Shown here: piece after piece, positions 8,913 to 16,020 of the stretch
Numbering within the stretch: the stretch's first letter is position 1
Layout of the letters: every line of letters starts with the position of its first letter
Assembly: GCA_944383925.1 (NCBI GenBank)
Contig: CALWRM010000097.1
Location: 1-32,004, forward strand
Length of the DNA: 32,004 nt
Reading direction: 5' to 3'
Source: an uncultured Clostridia bacterium
GTDB lineage: Bacteria > Bacillota > Clostridia > Christensenellales > UBA1750
Notes under the pieces: model-generated
What the model was told of the DNA's origin: nothing
The model's input: the letters and a program-made list of their open reading frames with translations, nothing else
Database searches by the model: none
Program-made: the position numbers and the translations under genes

Positions 8913-9998
8913 ATGACGGCAGGCCGGCTATTGTACACCCTCAGCCCCTCCGCCGCCAATCCCCGCAACAGCGAGGGCGCCTTCGTGCGCCTGGACAAGC
9001 AGGAGCTGCTGTTCGTGTATTCTCGCTATTGCGGCGACAGCTGGCAGGACCACGCCAGCGCGGACCTATACGCCCTGCGCTCCAAGGACCTTGGCGAAAG
9101 CTGGGGCGAGCCCTTCCTTTTGCTTTCCCGCCAGGAGGAGGGGGCGCAAAACCTGATGAGCGTCAGCCTGCTTCCGGAGTCGGACGGTTTTTCGCTGTAC
9201 TATCTGCGGCGGCGCGGCTTGCAGGATCTAACCTTGCAGCGGCGCCTTTGTCTGGATGGGGGACGCAGCCTCTCCGCCCCCACGGCCGTGATGCAGCCGC
9301 CGGGCTATTACGTGGTCAACAACGACCGCGTGGTGCGGCTGTCCAGCGGCCGTTTGGTGGTTCCGGCCGCTCGCCATACCTGCCGCGGGGAGGCCGGCGC
9401 CTCCGGCAGCGCGGAGGCGCTGGATATGCGCGCCTGCCTTCGATTCTTCCTCTCCGACGACGGAGGCGCCAGCTTTTACGAATCTCCCGGCGGCGTCTCC
9501 CTGGGTGTGAGCGCCTCGATGAGCGGCTTGCAGGAGCCGGGCCTGGTTGAGCTCAAGGGCGGCGTCCTTTGGTGCTTTGCCAGGACGGACCTGGGTCGCC
9601 AATACGAATGCTACTCCTTGGACGGCGGCTACAGCTGGACCTCGGCCCAGCCAAGCCGCTTCACCGCTCCCCTGTCCCCGCTCTCCGCCCGACGCCTGGC
9701 GGACGGAAGGCTGATGGCCGTCTGGAACCCCATCCCCCTGTACAACGGCAGAAGCCAGCAGGCGGGCGGGGTGTGGACGGGCGGCCGCACGCCGCTGGTG
9801 TATGCGCTCAGTTGCGACGAGGGGGCCAGCTGGAGCGAGCCCGTCGCGCTGGAGGACGCCCCCGACCACGGCTATTGCTACACCGCCATGCTGCCCCTGG
9901 AGGATCGGGTACTGCTCGCCTATTGCTCTGGCGGGCCGCAGGACGGCGGCTGTCTCAACCGCATTTCCATCCGTGCGCTGTTCATGCAGGACCTGTAG
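8913..9998 (+). CDS. Sialidase-family (BNR/Asp-box repeat) exo-glycosidase
   Basis: A 361-residue beta-propeller protein. Asp-box motifs (S-x-D-x-G-x-x-W/F) occur at about 57-64 (SKDLGESW), 181-188 (SDDGGASF), 235-242 (SLDGGYSW) and 300-307 (SCDEGASW), with a weaker one at 113-120. NPRNSEGA at 16-23 and LQEPGLVEL near 206 are typical of the family. No signal peptide or membrane segment is visible, so it is probably intracellular, unlike secreted virulence sialidases. The ATG at 8913 follows GAGGAGG. Family members release sialic acid or related sugars; no sialic acid catabolism genes are next to it except a distant nagB, so the substrate is open. Confidence 0.75.
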   Translation: MTAGRLLYTLSPSAANPRNSEGAFVRLDKQELLFVYSRYCGDSWQDHASADLYALRSKDLGESWGEPFLLLSRQEEGAQNLMSVSLLPESDGFSLYYLRRRGLQDLTLQRRLCLDGGRSLSAPTAVMQPPGYYVVNNDRVVRLSSGRLVVPAARHTCRGEAGASGSAEALDMRACLRFFLSDDGGASFYESPGGVSLGVSASMSGLQEPGLVELKGGVLWCFARTDLGRQYECYSLDGGYSWTSAQPSRFTAPLSPLSARRLADGRLMAVWNPIPLYNGRSQQAGGVWTGGRTPLVYALSCDEGASWSEPVALEDAPDHGYCYTAMLPLEDRVLLAYCSGGPQDGGCLNRISIRALFMQDL

Positions 9999-10005
9999 GC
10001 AAAAG

Positions 10006-10041
10006 AAGGCTCCCGGAACGCTTTCTGCTTCCGGGAGCCTT
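10006..10041. terminator. Bidirectional Rho-independent terminator
   Basis: Perfect 13-bp arms at 10006-10018 and 10029-10041 (AAGGCTCCCGGAA and its complement) with a 10-base loop. The hairpin sits between the converging sialidase and CNNM-type genes. T-rich tails lie on both sides (ATTCTTCTC on plus, TCTTTTGCC on minus). Confidence 0.85.
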
Positions 10042-10064
10042 ATTCTTCTCAAAGGCGCTTTTTG

Positions 10065-11414
10065 CTACCTTTCCTTTTCCTCTTCCTCCGGCTCTTCCTT
10101 GGGTTGGTCCAGCTGCAGGAAGGCCTCCTCCACGCGCCGATCCTCCACCTTGGAGACGTGGATCTTCAGCCCATAGGCCTCCACGTCGAACACGCTGCCG
10201 TCCTCCGGGATGCTTCGAAGCGTGCTCATCACCAACCCGCCCAGGGTATCGAAGTCCAGATCTTCGGGGAAGGCGACGCCGGTCTCCTCGGTGATGGCGT
10301 CCAGGGGCGCGCTGCCAAGCACGCGCCAGCTGTTGTCGCCCAGGGCCTCGATCTCCTTTTCTTCCACGGGATCAAACTCGTCGTAAATGTTGCCCACCAG
10401 CTGTTCCAACAGGTCCTCCATAGTCACGATGCCGCTGGTTTCGCCATATTCGCCCACCACCACGGCAAAGTGCAGCTTGTTGCGCTGCATGTCGCGGAAC
10501 AGCTCGTCGATGTGGATGGATTCGGGCACGAAATAGGCCGGCCGCAGCAGCTCCTCCAAGGGTTTGGGCTGCTCGCTTTGCAGGTTGAGCAGATAGGTCC
10601 GGGTGCTCAGCGTGCCCTTGATGTCGTCTAGGTCCTCGCCATAGACGGGGAAGCGGGAAAGGCCGGTGCTCTTGATGAGGGCGAGGATTTCCTCCTGGCT
10701 GTCCTCCAGCTGAATGGCCTCCACGTCCACGCTATGGGTCATGGCCTCGCGCACGGGGGTTTCGTCAAAGTCGAAGATGTTCTGGATGAGCTCCTTCTCC
10801 TCCGGATCGATGGTGCCTTTCTCCTCGCCCTCGTCCACCATCATCTGGATCTCCTCCTTGGTCACGCTCTCCTCCTGGGCCGCGGTCTTGAGCCCAAAGA
10901 GGCGCAACACGCCGTTGGTGGAGACGGACAGCAGCCAGACCACCGGCCGCATCACCACGGCCAGGACGGAGATCACGGAACAGGCCATCTTGGCCACCTG
11001 CATGGACTTGAGCATGGCGACGCGCTTTGGCACCAGTTCGCCGAAGATGAGCATGAAATAGGAAAGCACGATGGTGATCAACACCACGATGATCGTATCC
11101 ACCGCCGCCCTAGAAAGCAGCGTAAAGCCCAGGTCGTTCACAATCCAATCCACTAGGGGATCGGAGAAGTTTTCCGCCGCAAAGGCGCTGGCCAGAAAGC
11201 CCGCAAGGGTGATGCCTACCTGGATGGTGGACAGAAAACCCGCTGGCTCCTCCACCATCTGCAAAAGCTTGGCAGCGGTCTTGCTCTTTTCGTCCACGAG
11301 CTTGCGCAGCTTGTTGGGGTTCAGGGAGATCACGGCGATCTCCGTGGCGGCGAAAAACGCATTGATCGCAATCAGAATCACCTGTAGCAAGAGTTGCGGG
11401 ACAACCGAATCCAA
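10065..11414 (-). CDS. CNNM/CorC-HlyC family membrane protein (hemolysin-like)
   Basis: A 449-residue protein with the three-part architecture of the family. The N-terminal DUF21/CNNM transmembrane domain (about 1-190) has hydrophobic helices near 5-30, 58-80, 100-125 and 138-162 and the conserved FGELVPKR at 124-131. A pair of CBS domains follows (about 205-330), then a C-terminal CorC_HlyC domain (about 345-430). The tail is very acidic (EEPEEEEKER). Characterised relatives export or help homeostasis of Mg2+ (CNNM, MpfA) or Co2+/Mg2+ (CorC); 'hemolysin' is a historic label. It has its own promoter and a ~250-nt leader, which points to RNA-level control. The ion is not decided by the sequence. 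Confidence 0.85.
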   Translation of the reverse strand: MDSVVPQLLLQVILIAINAFFAATEIAVISLNPNKLRKLVDEKSKTAAKLLQMVEEPAGFLSTIQVGITLAGFLASAFAAENFSDPLVDWIVNDLGFTLLSRAAVDTIIVVLITIVLSYFMLIFGELVPKRVAMLKSMQVAKMACSVISVLAVVMRPVVWLLSVSTNGVLRLFGLKTAAQEESVTKEEIQMMVDEGEEKGTIDPEEKELIQNIFDFDETPVREAMTHSVDVEAIQLEDSQEEILALIKSTGLSRFPVYGEDLDDIKGTLSTRTYLLNLQSEQPKPLEELLRPAYFVPESIHIDELFRDMQRNKLHFAVVVGEYGETSGIVTMEDLLEQLVGNIYDEFDPVEEKEIEALGDNSWRVLGSAPLDAITEETGVAFPEDLDFDTLGGLVMSTLRSIPEDGSVFDVEAYGLKIHVSKVEDRRVEEAFLQLDQPKEEPEEEEKER

Positions 11415-11664
11415 AGAAAATCCCTCCTAAAGCGTTTGCGTATTGACGAAAGCCTGCATGTATATGCAAAAGGACATAGCCTCTGTGCAATGTCTGCACG
11501 AAGCTTTGTCCCTCTTTCCCGATTTATGTTTTTGCTCCAACGAGCAGCGCCGGTTACCCAGCCAGGTATCCGGTCCGTCTTCGCGTTATGATTGCCTGTT
11601 TCGCCTTCGTTTGCGTCCATATGGTCTCCTTCTCGCCGTATTGGGGGCGCAACGGCGCCCTGCA
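11415..11664 (-). promoter_or_regulatory. Long untranslated leader of the CNNM-type gene (possible cis-regulatory RNA)
   Basis: From the predicted transcription start near 11664 to the start codon at 11414 there are about 250 bases with no convincing gene. The segment is less GC-rich than its surroundings. It can form several small hairpins in the transcript: GGGCGC-CGTT-GCGCCC near the 5' end, GTGCA-GACAT-TGCAC and TGCAT-ATAC-ATGCA near the 3' end. No T-run terminator is evident. The piece CTGGCTGGGTAACCGG resembles the 3' end of GEMM-type riboswitches, but the rest does not fit. A weak open frame with ATG at 11626 runs into the CNNM gene and looks non-coding. I cannot assign it to a known class; M-box and yybP-ykoY signatures were not found. 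Confidence 0.45.
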
Positions 11665-11670
11665 TCCTCT

Positions 11671-11699
11671 ATCATACTGGATATTTAAGTAAATTGCAA
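11671..11699 (-). promoter_or_regulatory. Sigma-A type promoter of the CNNM-type gene
   Basis: On the minus strand TTGCAA (11699-11694) and TATGAT (11676-11671) are separated by 17 bases. The predicted transcript starts near 11664. Confidence 0.6.
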
Positions 11700-11795
11700 G
11701 TCCCTTTTCCCCGTTGGAGCGGCGGACCGGGGCAAGGGGCCGTTTCCTGGCGAAGCGGCGCCTGTGCAGGGGCTTGGCGTCGTCCATTGCCCTCG

Positions 11796-12677
11796 TCAGG
11801 CGTGCGCCAACGCCGGCAGGCGCAGCCCGGTCTCCCCAAAGGGGTTTTCCAGCTTGGCATACACGAAGAGCGTGGTCCCCTCCTCCTGCAGCGGGGAACT
11901 CTGGGCGCCGGGCGCCTGGATGGGCGTAAAGCCAAGGCGAACCCTCCGGGCCTGCGGCGGAGCGGCCTTGCGCAAAAGCGCTTCCAGGGGGCAGGTCCCG
12001 CCGCCCAGGACGCCGTCCACGGTCCAATCCGCGCCTTCCAGGCGCTGCACCAGCAGGGCGTCGTCCTCCGGCAGGTAGAGCAGCTCCTCCCGGCAAAGGC
12101 CGCCCAGATAGAACCAAAGCAGGCCGGGGTTGTCCACCAGATCCAGGGCCGCGTAGGGGTTTGACCTGGTCAAAAAGCCGCGCACCACGGCTTCCTCGCT
12201 GGGCGTTCCCGGGTGCAAGGGCTGGCCAAGGCCGGCGCCGCCGTCCGGCAAGGGCAGCACATGCTCGGTTTCAAAGCTGGTCGAAAAGCCGAAGCGCGGA
12301 TAATAACCCGTCGCGCTGTCGTTGGCAAAGAGGTAGATCCCCTGGCAGGCGCAGGACCAGTCCTCCAGCACCCGCTCCATCAGAAAGCGCCCAAGACCCC
12401 GCTTCCGCAGGTCCGACCTGGTCATCACCGTCCCCAGCTGCACGAACAGGCCGACGGATTCCCCCCTGCGCAGACGGGTGAGGTTGACGGACACGTTGGC
12501 CACCACTTCGCCGTCCTTTTCCAGCGCATAGGGCCGGTATAGGTCCGTCCAGCCGCCGCTGGCGTACCAGGGGGCAAAGTCCAGGCCAAAGGTGGCGCGC
12601 GCCAAATCAAAAAAACTTTGGCGCAGCGCCGGGTCCTCGCGCACGTTGGTGGTCAGGCGAAACCCTTGATAGTCCAT
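11796..12677 (-). CDS. GNAT-family N-acetyltransferase
   Basis: A 293-residue protein. Residues about 5-150 form a GNAT fold, with the acetyl-CoA binding motif A visible as MTRSDLRKRGLGRFLMERVL (RKRGLG at 91-96) and the later YYPRFGF segment typical of the last strand of the fold. The C-terminal ~140 residues form a second domain that I do not recognise. The ATG at 12677 follows AAAGGAG at good spacing; the open frame reaches further upstream but would run into the preceding terminator. It follows the dehydrogenase gene, separated by a terminator-like hairpin, and may depend on read-through. The acceptor substrate is unknown. Confidence 0.8.
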   Translation of the reverse strand: MDYQGFRLTTNVREDPALRQSFFDLARATFGLDFAPWYASGGWTDLYRPYALEKDGEVVANVSVNLTRLRRGESVGLFVQLGTVMTRSDLRKRGLGRFLMERVLEDWSCACQGIYLFANDSATGYYPRFGFSTSFETEHVLPLPDGGAGLGQPLHPGTPSEEAVVRGFLTRSNPYAALDLVDNPGLLWFYLGGLCREELLYLPEDDALLVQRLEGADWTVDGVLGGGTCPLEALLRKAAPPQARRVRLGFTPIQAPGAQSSPLQEEGTTLFVYAKLENPFGETGLRLPALAHA

Positions 12678-12698
12678 GGCGACTCCTTTCAAATGCAA

Positions 12699-12749
12699 AA
12701 GGCCTGCGCGTCCCTGGCTTGAGACAGGCACATCGGGCGCGCAGGCCTT
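12699..12749 (-). terminator. Rho-independent terminator after the D-2-hydroxyacid dehydrogenase
   Basis: Perfect 12-bp arms (AAGGCCTGCGCG and its complement) at 12699-12710 and 12738-12749 flank a 27-base loop. On the minus strand the hairpin is followed by TTTTGCATTTG. It begins 16 bases after the dehydrogenase stop and ends just before the ribosome binding site of the GNAT gene. Confidence 0.65.
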
Positions 12750-12764
12750 CAGGCCGTCAGGGCC

Positions 12765-13721
12765 TTACAGTTCGCAAACGTTTTCGGGCTTGCCCTCCAA
12801 ATAGGCGTACAGGTTCTGGAAGACGATCTTGGCCCGGCGAATCATGGATTCCTCCGAGGAGAAGGCCACATGGGGGGTCAGGATGGTGTTGGGCGCGTGC
12901 AGCAAGGGATAGTCCGCGGGGATGGGCGGCTCCATGTCGTAGACGTCGATGCCGGCGCCGGCGATCTTCCCCTCCTCCAGCGCCTTGGCCAAGGCCGCGT
13001 TGTCCACGATGGGGCCTCTGGCGCAATTGATGAACAGGGCGGTCTTCTTCATGCGGGCGATGAGGTCGGCATGGATCATGCCCTTGGTGGCGGCGTTGTT
13101 GGGCACGTGCAGGCTCACGATGTCGCTTTGCTCCATCAATTGCTCCAGGGAAACATACTCCAAGCCCAGCTCCAGGGCCTCCTTGGACACCGAGCGGGAG
13201 TAGCCGATGAGCTTGGCGCCGAAGGCCTTGAAGAGTCTGGCGGTCATCAGGCCAATGCGGCCCGTGCCGATGATGCCCACCGTGCGGCCGCTGATTTCCG
13301 TACCCATCAGGCCGGCGGCGGTGCCGCCCGCGCGGGTGGCCGCGTCGGCCGCCACCATCTTGCGCATCAGGCCGATGGTCAGGCCGATAACGAGCTCGGC
13401 CACCGTCTGGTTGGAATAGTTGGCCGCGTTGCAGACCATCACGCCCTTGCGCTTGACGGCGTCCAACCCGATATGGTCGATGCCCGTAAAGGCGACGTCC
13501 AGCATCTTCAGCGCATCCGCAGCCTCCACCACCTCGGCGGGATAGGGGTTGTTGGCGATCATGACGATCTGGCTGCCCTTGGAGCGGGCGATGAGCTCCT
13601 TGGGATCCGTCGTCTTTGTATCGTAATAGCAAAACTCGTGGCCCTGGGCCTTTAGGCCGGCGGACAGTTCCTCGATGAGCGCCTTGGAGACGCCGATGGG
13701 CTCCAGCAAGCTGATTTTCAT
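12765..13721 (-). CDS. NAD(P)-dependent D-2-hydroxyacid dehydrogenase
   Basis: A 318-residue member of the D-isomer specific 2-hydroxyacid dehydrogenase family, which reduces 2-oxoacids to D-2-hydroxyacids (or the reverse) in the cytoplasm. The Rossmann motif GIIGTGRIG is at 149-157. The catalytic triad of the family is present: R235 (INCARGPIVD), E264 (YDMEPP) and H284 (LTPHVAF). The ATG at 13721 follows GGGGGAGGA. It has a near-consensus promoter of its own and is followed by a terminator, so it is a single-gene unit. Phosphoglycerate dehydrogenase (SerA-like), glyoxylate or lactate-type activities are all possible; the lack of a C-terminal ACT domain argues against a classical long SerA. 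Confidence 0.85.
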   Translation of the reverse strand: MKISLLEPIGVSKALIEELSAGLKAQGHEFCYYDTKTTDPKELIARSKGSQIVMIANNPYPAEVVEAADALKMLDVAFTGIDHIGLDAVKRKGVMVCNAANYSNQTVAELVIGLTIGLMRKMVAADAATRAGGTAAGLMGTEISGRTVGIIGTGRIGLMTARLFKAFGAKLIGYSRSVSKEALELGLEYVSLEQLMEQSDIVSLHVPNNAATKGMIHADLIARMKKTALFINCARGPIVDNAALAKALEEGKIAGAGIDVYDMEPPIPADYPLLHAPNTILTPHVAFSSEESMIRRAKIVFQNLYAYLEGKPENVCEL

Positions 13722-13768
13722 TGGTGCATTCCTCCCCCATACATCTATTTGGCATTGCGTTTGGGCTC

Positions 13769-13797
13769 ATGGTACCGCTTTTGGATCCAATTGTCAA
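13769..13797 (-). promoter_or_regulatory. Sigma-A type promoter of the dehydrogenase gene
   Basis: On the minus strand a consensus TTGACA (13797-13792) and TACCAT (13774-13769) are separated by 17 bases. The -10 box is about 48 bases before the start codon. Confidence 0.75.
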
Positions 13798-13873
13798 CCT
13801 TGGGAGGGTTTGCAAACGCCGCGTTCTCCATCCAGACTTCGCTTCTCCTCGCCGCCCTCCTTATCGTCCGGGC

Positions 13874-13903
13874 GCATAAAGCGCTCTTCCCCGGCCGATA
13901 CTA
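13874..13903 (+). promoter_or_regulatory. Sigma-G-like (forespore) promoter
   Basis: GCATA at 13874-13878 and GATACTA at 13897-13903 are separated by exactly 18 bases. The Bacillus sigma-G consensus is roughly GHATR-N18-CATWHTA, so only the first base of the -10 element differs. It lies 57 bases before the small Asn/Gln-rich gene. No sigma-A promoter is evident there. A chance match is possible. Confidence 0.5.
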
Positions 13904-13960
13904 GTCTTGGCTGCAAGGCGCCGGCCTCGCGCGCGAACCATTATGAAGGAGGTCTTTTTC

Positions 13961-14104
13961 ATGGCACAGAACAACATGAACCAAAACAAGAACAAGAACC
14001 AGAACAAAAACCAGAATCAGAATCAGAACAAGGGCCAGAACTGCGAGCGCAACCAGTCCGGCGAAGGCCAGAACTGCCGCCGCAGCGATGACAGCGAGCG
14101 TTAG
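13961..14104 (+). CDS. Small Asn/Gln/Lys-rich low-complexity protein (47 aa)
   Basis: An excellent AAGGAGGT at 13946-13953 stands seven bases before the ATG at 13961. The product starts MAQNNMNQNKNKNQNKNQNQ and continues with Asn-Gln-Lys repeats. It ends in a short polar tail with two cysteines (in GQNCERN and GQNCRRS). It has no hydrophobic segment and should be soluble and disordered. A strong terminator follows 30 bases after the stop. Asn/Gln-rich tiny proteins with sporulation promoters recall gamma-type small acid-soluble spore proteins (SspE), which are Gln/Asn-rich amino acid stores; this one is shorter and I cannot show homology. The spore link rests on the sigma-G-like promoter and composition and is an inference. 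Confidence 0.75.
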   Translation: MAQNNMNQNKNKNQNKNQNQNQNKGQNCERNQSGEGQNCRRSDDSER

Positions 14105-14133
14105 ACATCCCTTAAAAGACAGCGCATGAGCAG

Positions 14134-14170
14134 GGGCGCGCCGGCCGGAGACCTTCCGGCCGGCGCGCCC
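14134..14170. terminator. Strong terminator hairpin between the small gene and paaK
   Basis: Perfect 16-bp GC-rich arms at 14134-14149 and 14155-14170 with a 5-base loop GACCT, followed by TCGTTTGCCCTT on plus. It lies between two converging genes and could serve both. Confidence 0.75.
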
Positions 14171-14180
14171 TCGTTTGCCC

Positions 14181-15422
14181 TTAGGCATAGCGCTTGTCGA
14201 TGACCCTTTTTGTCTTCTTTTCGGAGCGGGGCAAGGCTCCCACCGGCAGGGCCTGCACCTCGATCAGGATGCCGATCTTCAGCTTGAAGGCCCTGCGCAC
14301 GCGCTCCTCCAACTCCGCGAGGCTTCCCTCCACATCGGATTCCACGCGCAGGCACATCTTGTCCTTGCTGCCCTCCTTTTCCAGCACCACCTGGTATTCG
14401 CTGGTGCAGCCCTCCACCTTCTGGAGCAGCTGATCGATCTGGCTGGGGAAGATGTTGACGCCCTTGACCTTCACCATGTCGTCCGTGCGGCCCAGGATGC
14501 GGTCGTGGCGGGGATGCGGACAGCCGCAGGGGCAGCTGCCCGGCAGCAGGCGGGTCAGGTCGTGGGTGCGGTAGCGCAGCAGGGGCGCGCCCTCCTTCTG
14601 CAAGGTGGTGATCACCAGCTCGCCATACTCGCCGTCCGGCAGCACCTGGCCGGTCGCGGGATCGATGATCTCAAAGTAAACATAGTCGTCCCAGTAGTGC
14701 AGGCCGTTCTTCTGGCTGCAGGAGATGGAAATGCCAGGGCCATAGATCTCCGTCAGGCCATAAATGTCGAACAGCTCGATGCCCAGGCCCTTTTCGATGG
14801 TGGCCCACATCTTGTCGCTCCAACGCTCCGAGCCGATCACGCCCTTCTTGAGCGCGATCTTATCCCGCAGTCCCCGGTGCTGCACCTCCTCGGTGAGCAG
14901 CAGCGCATAGGAGGAGGTGGCGCCGAGCACCGTGGTTTTCAGGTCCACCATCATCTGCAGCTGTTTTTCCGTGTTACCCGGGCCCATGGGCACCGCCATG
15001 GCGCCGAGGCGCTCGCAGCCCGCCTGAAAGCCGATGCCCGCGGTCCACAGCCCGTAACCGGGCGTGATCTGGATGCGGTCCTTCTCCGTGATGCCGGCCA
15101 TGCGGTAGCAGCGCATGAACATCTCGGCCCAATCGTCCACATCCTTGCGGGTATAGGGGATGATGACGGGCATGCCCGTGGTGCCGGAGGAAGAATGGAT
15201 GCGCACCACCGCCTCGTCGGGCACGGCCTGTAGCTTCAGGGGATAGGCGTTGCGCAGGTCGGCCTTGTCCGCAAAGGGCAGCTTGGCAAAGTCCTCGGGC
15301 GTGCGGATATCCCCCGCCTCCAGGCCAATCTCCCGAAACTTGGCCTGATAAAACTCGCTATGCGCTTGGGCCCGCCGGAGGGTATCTTGAATCATGGAAA
15401 ACTGCTTTTCGTTCATCTGCAT
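14181..15422 (-). CDS. paaK: Phenylacetate-CoA ligase family (aryl-acetate:CoA ligase, AMP-forming)
   Basis: A 413-residue adenylate-forming enzyme that activates aryl acetates (phenylacetate, indoleacetate) with ATP and CoA to the CoA thioester. The nucleotide-binding loop HSSSGTTGMP is at about 76-85, the adenylation motif FDIYGLTE near 233-240, and the C-terminal VKGVNIFPSQID, typical of PaaK, near 335. The length fits the family (about 430). Its ATG lies 14 bases after the iorB stop, so it is the last gene of an iorA-iorB-paaK operon. This pairing is widespread in anaerobic bacteria and archaea, where the two enzymes link aryl-pyruvates and aryl acids through aryl-acetyl-CoA. The exact aryl substrate is not decided by sequence. 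Confidence 0.88.
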   Translation of the reverse strand: MQMNEKQFSMIQDTLRRAQAHSEFYQAKFREIGLEAGDIRTPEDFAKLPFADKADLRNAYPLKLQAVPDEAVVRIHSSSGTTGMPVIIPYTRKDVDDWAEMFMRCYRMAGITEKDRIQITPGYGLWTAGIGFQAGCERLGAMAVPMGPGNTEKQLQMMVDLKTTVLGATSSYALLLTEEVQHRGLRDKIALKKGVIGSERWSDKMWATIEKGLGIELFDIYGLTEIYGPGISISCSQKNGLHYWDDYVYFEIIDPATGQVLPDGEYGELVITTLQKEGAPLLRYRTHDLTRLLPGSCPCGCPHPRHDRILGRTDDMVKVKGVNIFPSQIDQLLQKVEGCTSEYQVVLEKEGSKDKMCLRVESDVEGSLAELEERVRRAFKLKIGILIEVQALPVGALPRSEKKTKRVIDKRYA

Positions 15423-15436
15423 GCTGCATCCACTCC

Positions 15437-16018
15437 CTACACTTTTTGCGCCAACCGCAACCCGAGCTCAAAGGCGTCCAGGTTGAGCTTGCGGTATTTT
15501 TCCAGCAAGTCCGCCAGGGCCACCCGCAGGGCCTCCTCGGGCAGGCAGCAGCGCCTGCTGCCGGCCAGCACGCCAAGGAGCACGGTGTTCTTCACCCGGT
15601 AGCTGTTCAGCTGCCTGCAACATGCCTCGGCGTCCACGTCCAGAACGCCGGGCACGTTGGCCTTGAGGTAGTCCAGCGCCGCCTGGGGATCGTAGCGAAG
15701 CCCCAGGGCCGCGGTCACGGGCATGACCGGGTTTTGGGCCGCGATCAGCAGGCCGTCCCGGCGCAGGTAGGGCAGGTTGCGCACGGCTTCGCCCGGCTCA
15801 AAGCACAAGAGGATGTCCGCCTGGCCCCTGGGGATCAGGGGCGAATGGGCCTGTCCGATGCGCACGTGGCTGGTGACGCTGCCCCCGCGCTGGGCCATGC
15901 CGATGGTTTCGCAGGTTTTGACCGGCTGGCCCAAGCGCAGCGCCGCCTGGGCCAACAGCTTGGAAGCCAAGACCGTCCCCTGACCGCCGACGCCGCAAAC
16001 CAATATACTCTGTTTCAT
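15437..16018 (-). CDS. iorB: Indolepyruvate oxidoreductase subunit beta
   Basis: A 193-residue gamma-domain type subunit of 2-oxoacid:ferredoxin oxidoreductases. GVGGQGT at 9-15 is the characteristic N-terminal motif of this domain, and CETIGMAQRGGSVTSHVRIG (about 36-55) is typical of IorB. With IorA it interconverts aryl-pyruvates and aryl-acetyl-CoA plus CO2 using ferredoxin. I chose the ATG at 16018 because GAGGAGG lies seven bases before it; the ATG at 16024, which overlaps the iorA stop, is too close to that site. The gene pair is translationally coupled. Confidence 0.88.
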   Translation of the reverse strand: MKQSILVCGVGGQGTVLASKLLAQAALRLGQPVKTCETIGMAQRGGSVTSHVRIGQAHSPLIPRGQADILLCFEPGEAVRNLPYLRRDGLLIAAQNPVMPVTAALGLRYDPQAALDYLKANVPGVLDVDAEACCRQLNSYRVKNTVLLGVLAGSRRCCLPEEALRVALADLLEKYRKLNLDAFELGLRLAQKV

Positions 16019-16020
16019 GC

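Noticed and set aside
11378..11626. Small minus-strand ORF (ATG at 11626) in the leader of the CNNM gene
   Set aside because: It overlaps the CNNM start, has no repeat of codon bias and mixes unrelated residues. A structured leader explains the stretch better, although translation was not excluded.
11530..11640. Possible GEMM (cyclic di-GMP) riboswitch
   Set aside because: Only the short GGCTGGGTAACCGG piece resembles the class. The GGCAAACC and GGGACGCAAAGCC elements are not found in the right order.
12699..12749. Second T-box or attenuator before the GNAT gene
   Set aside because: The hairpin has a T-run, but there is no T-box core or alternative stem; a plain terminator after the dehydrogenase is sufficient.
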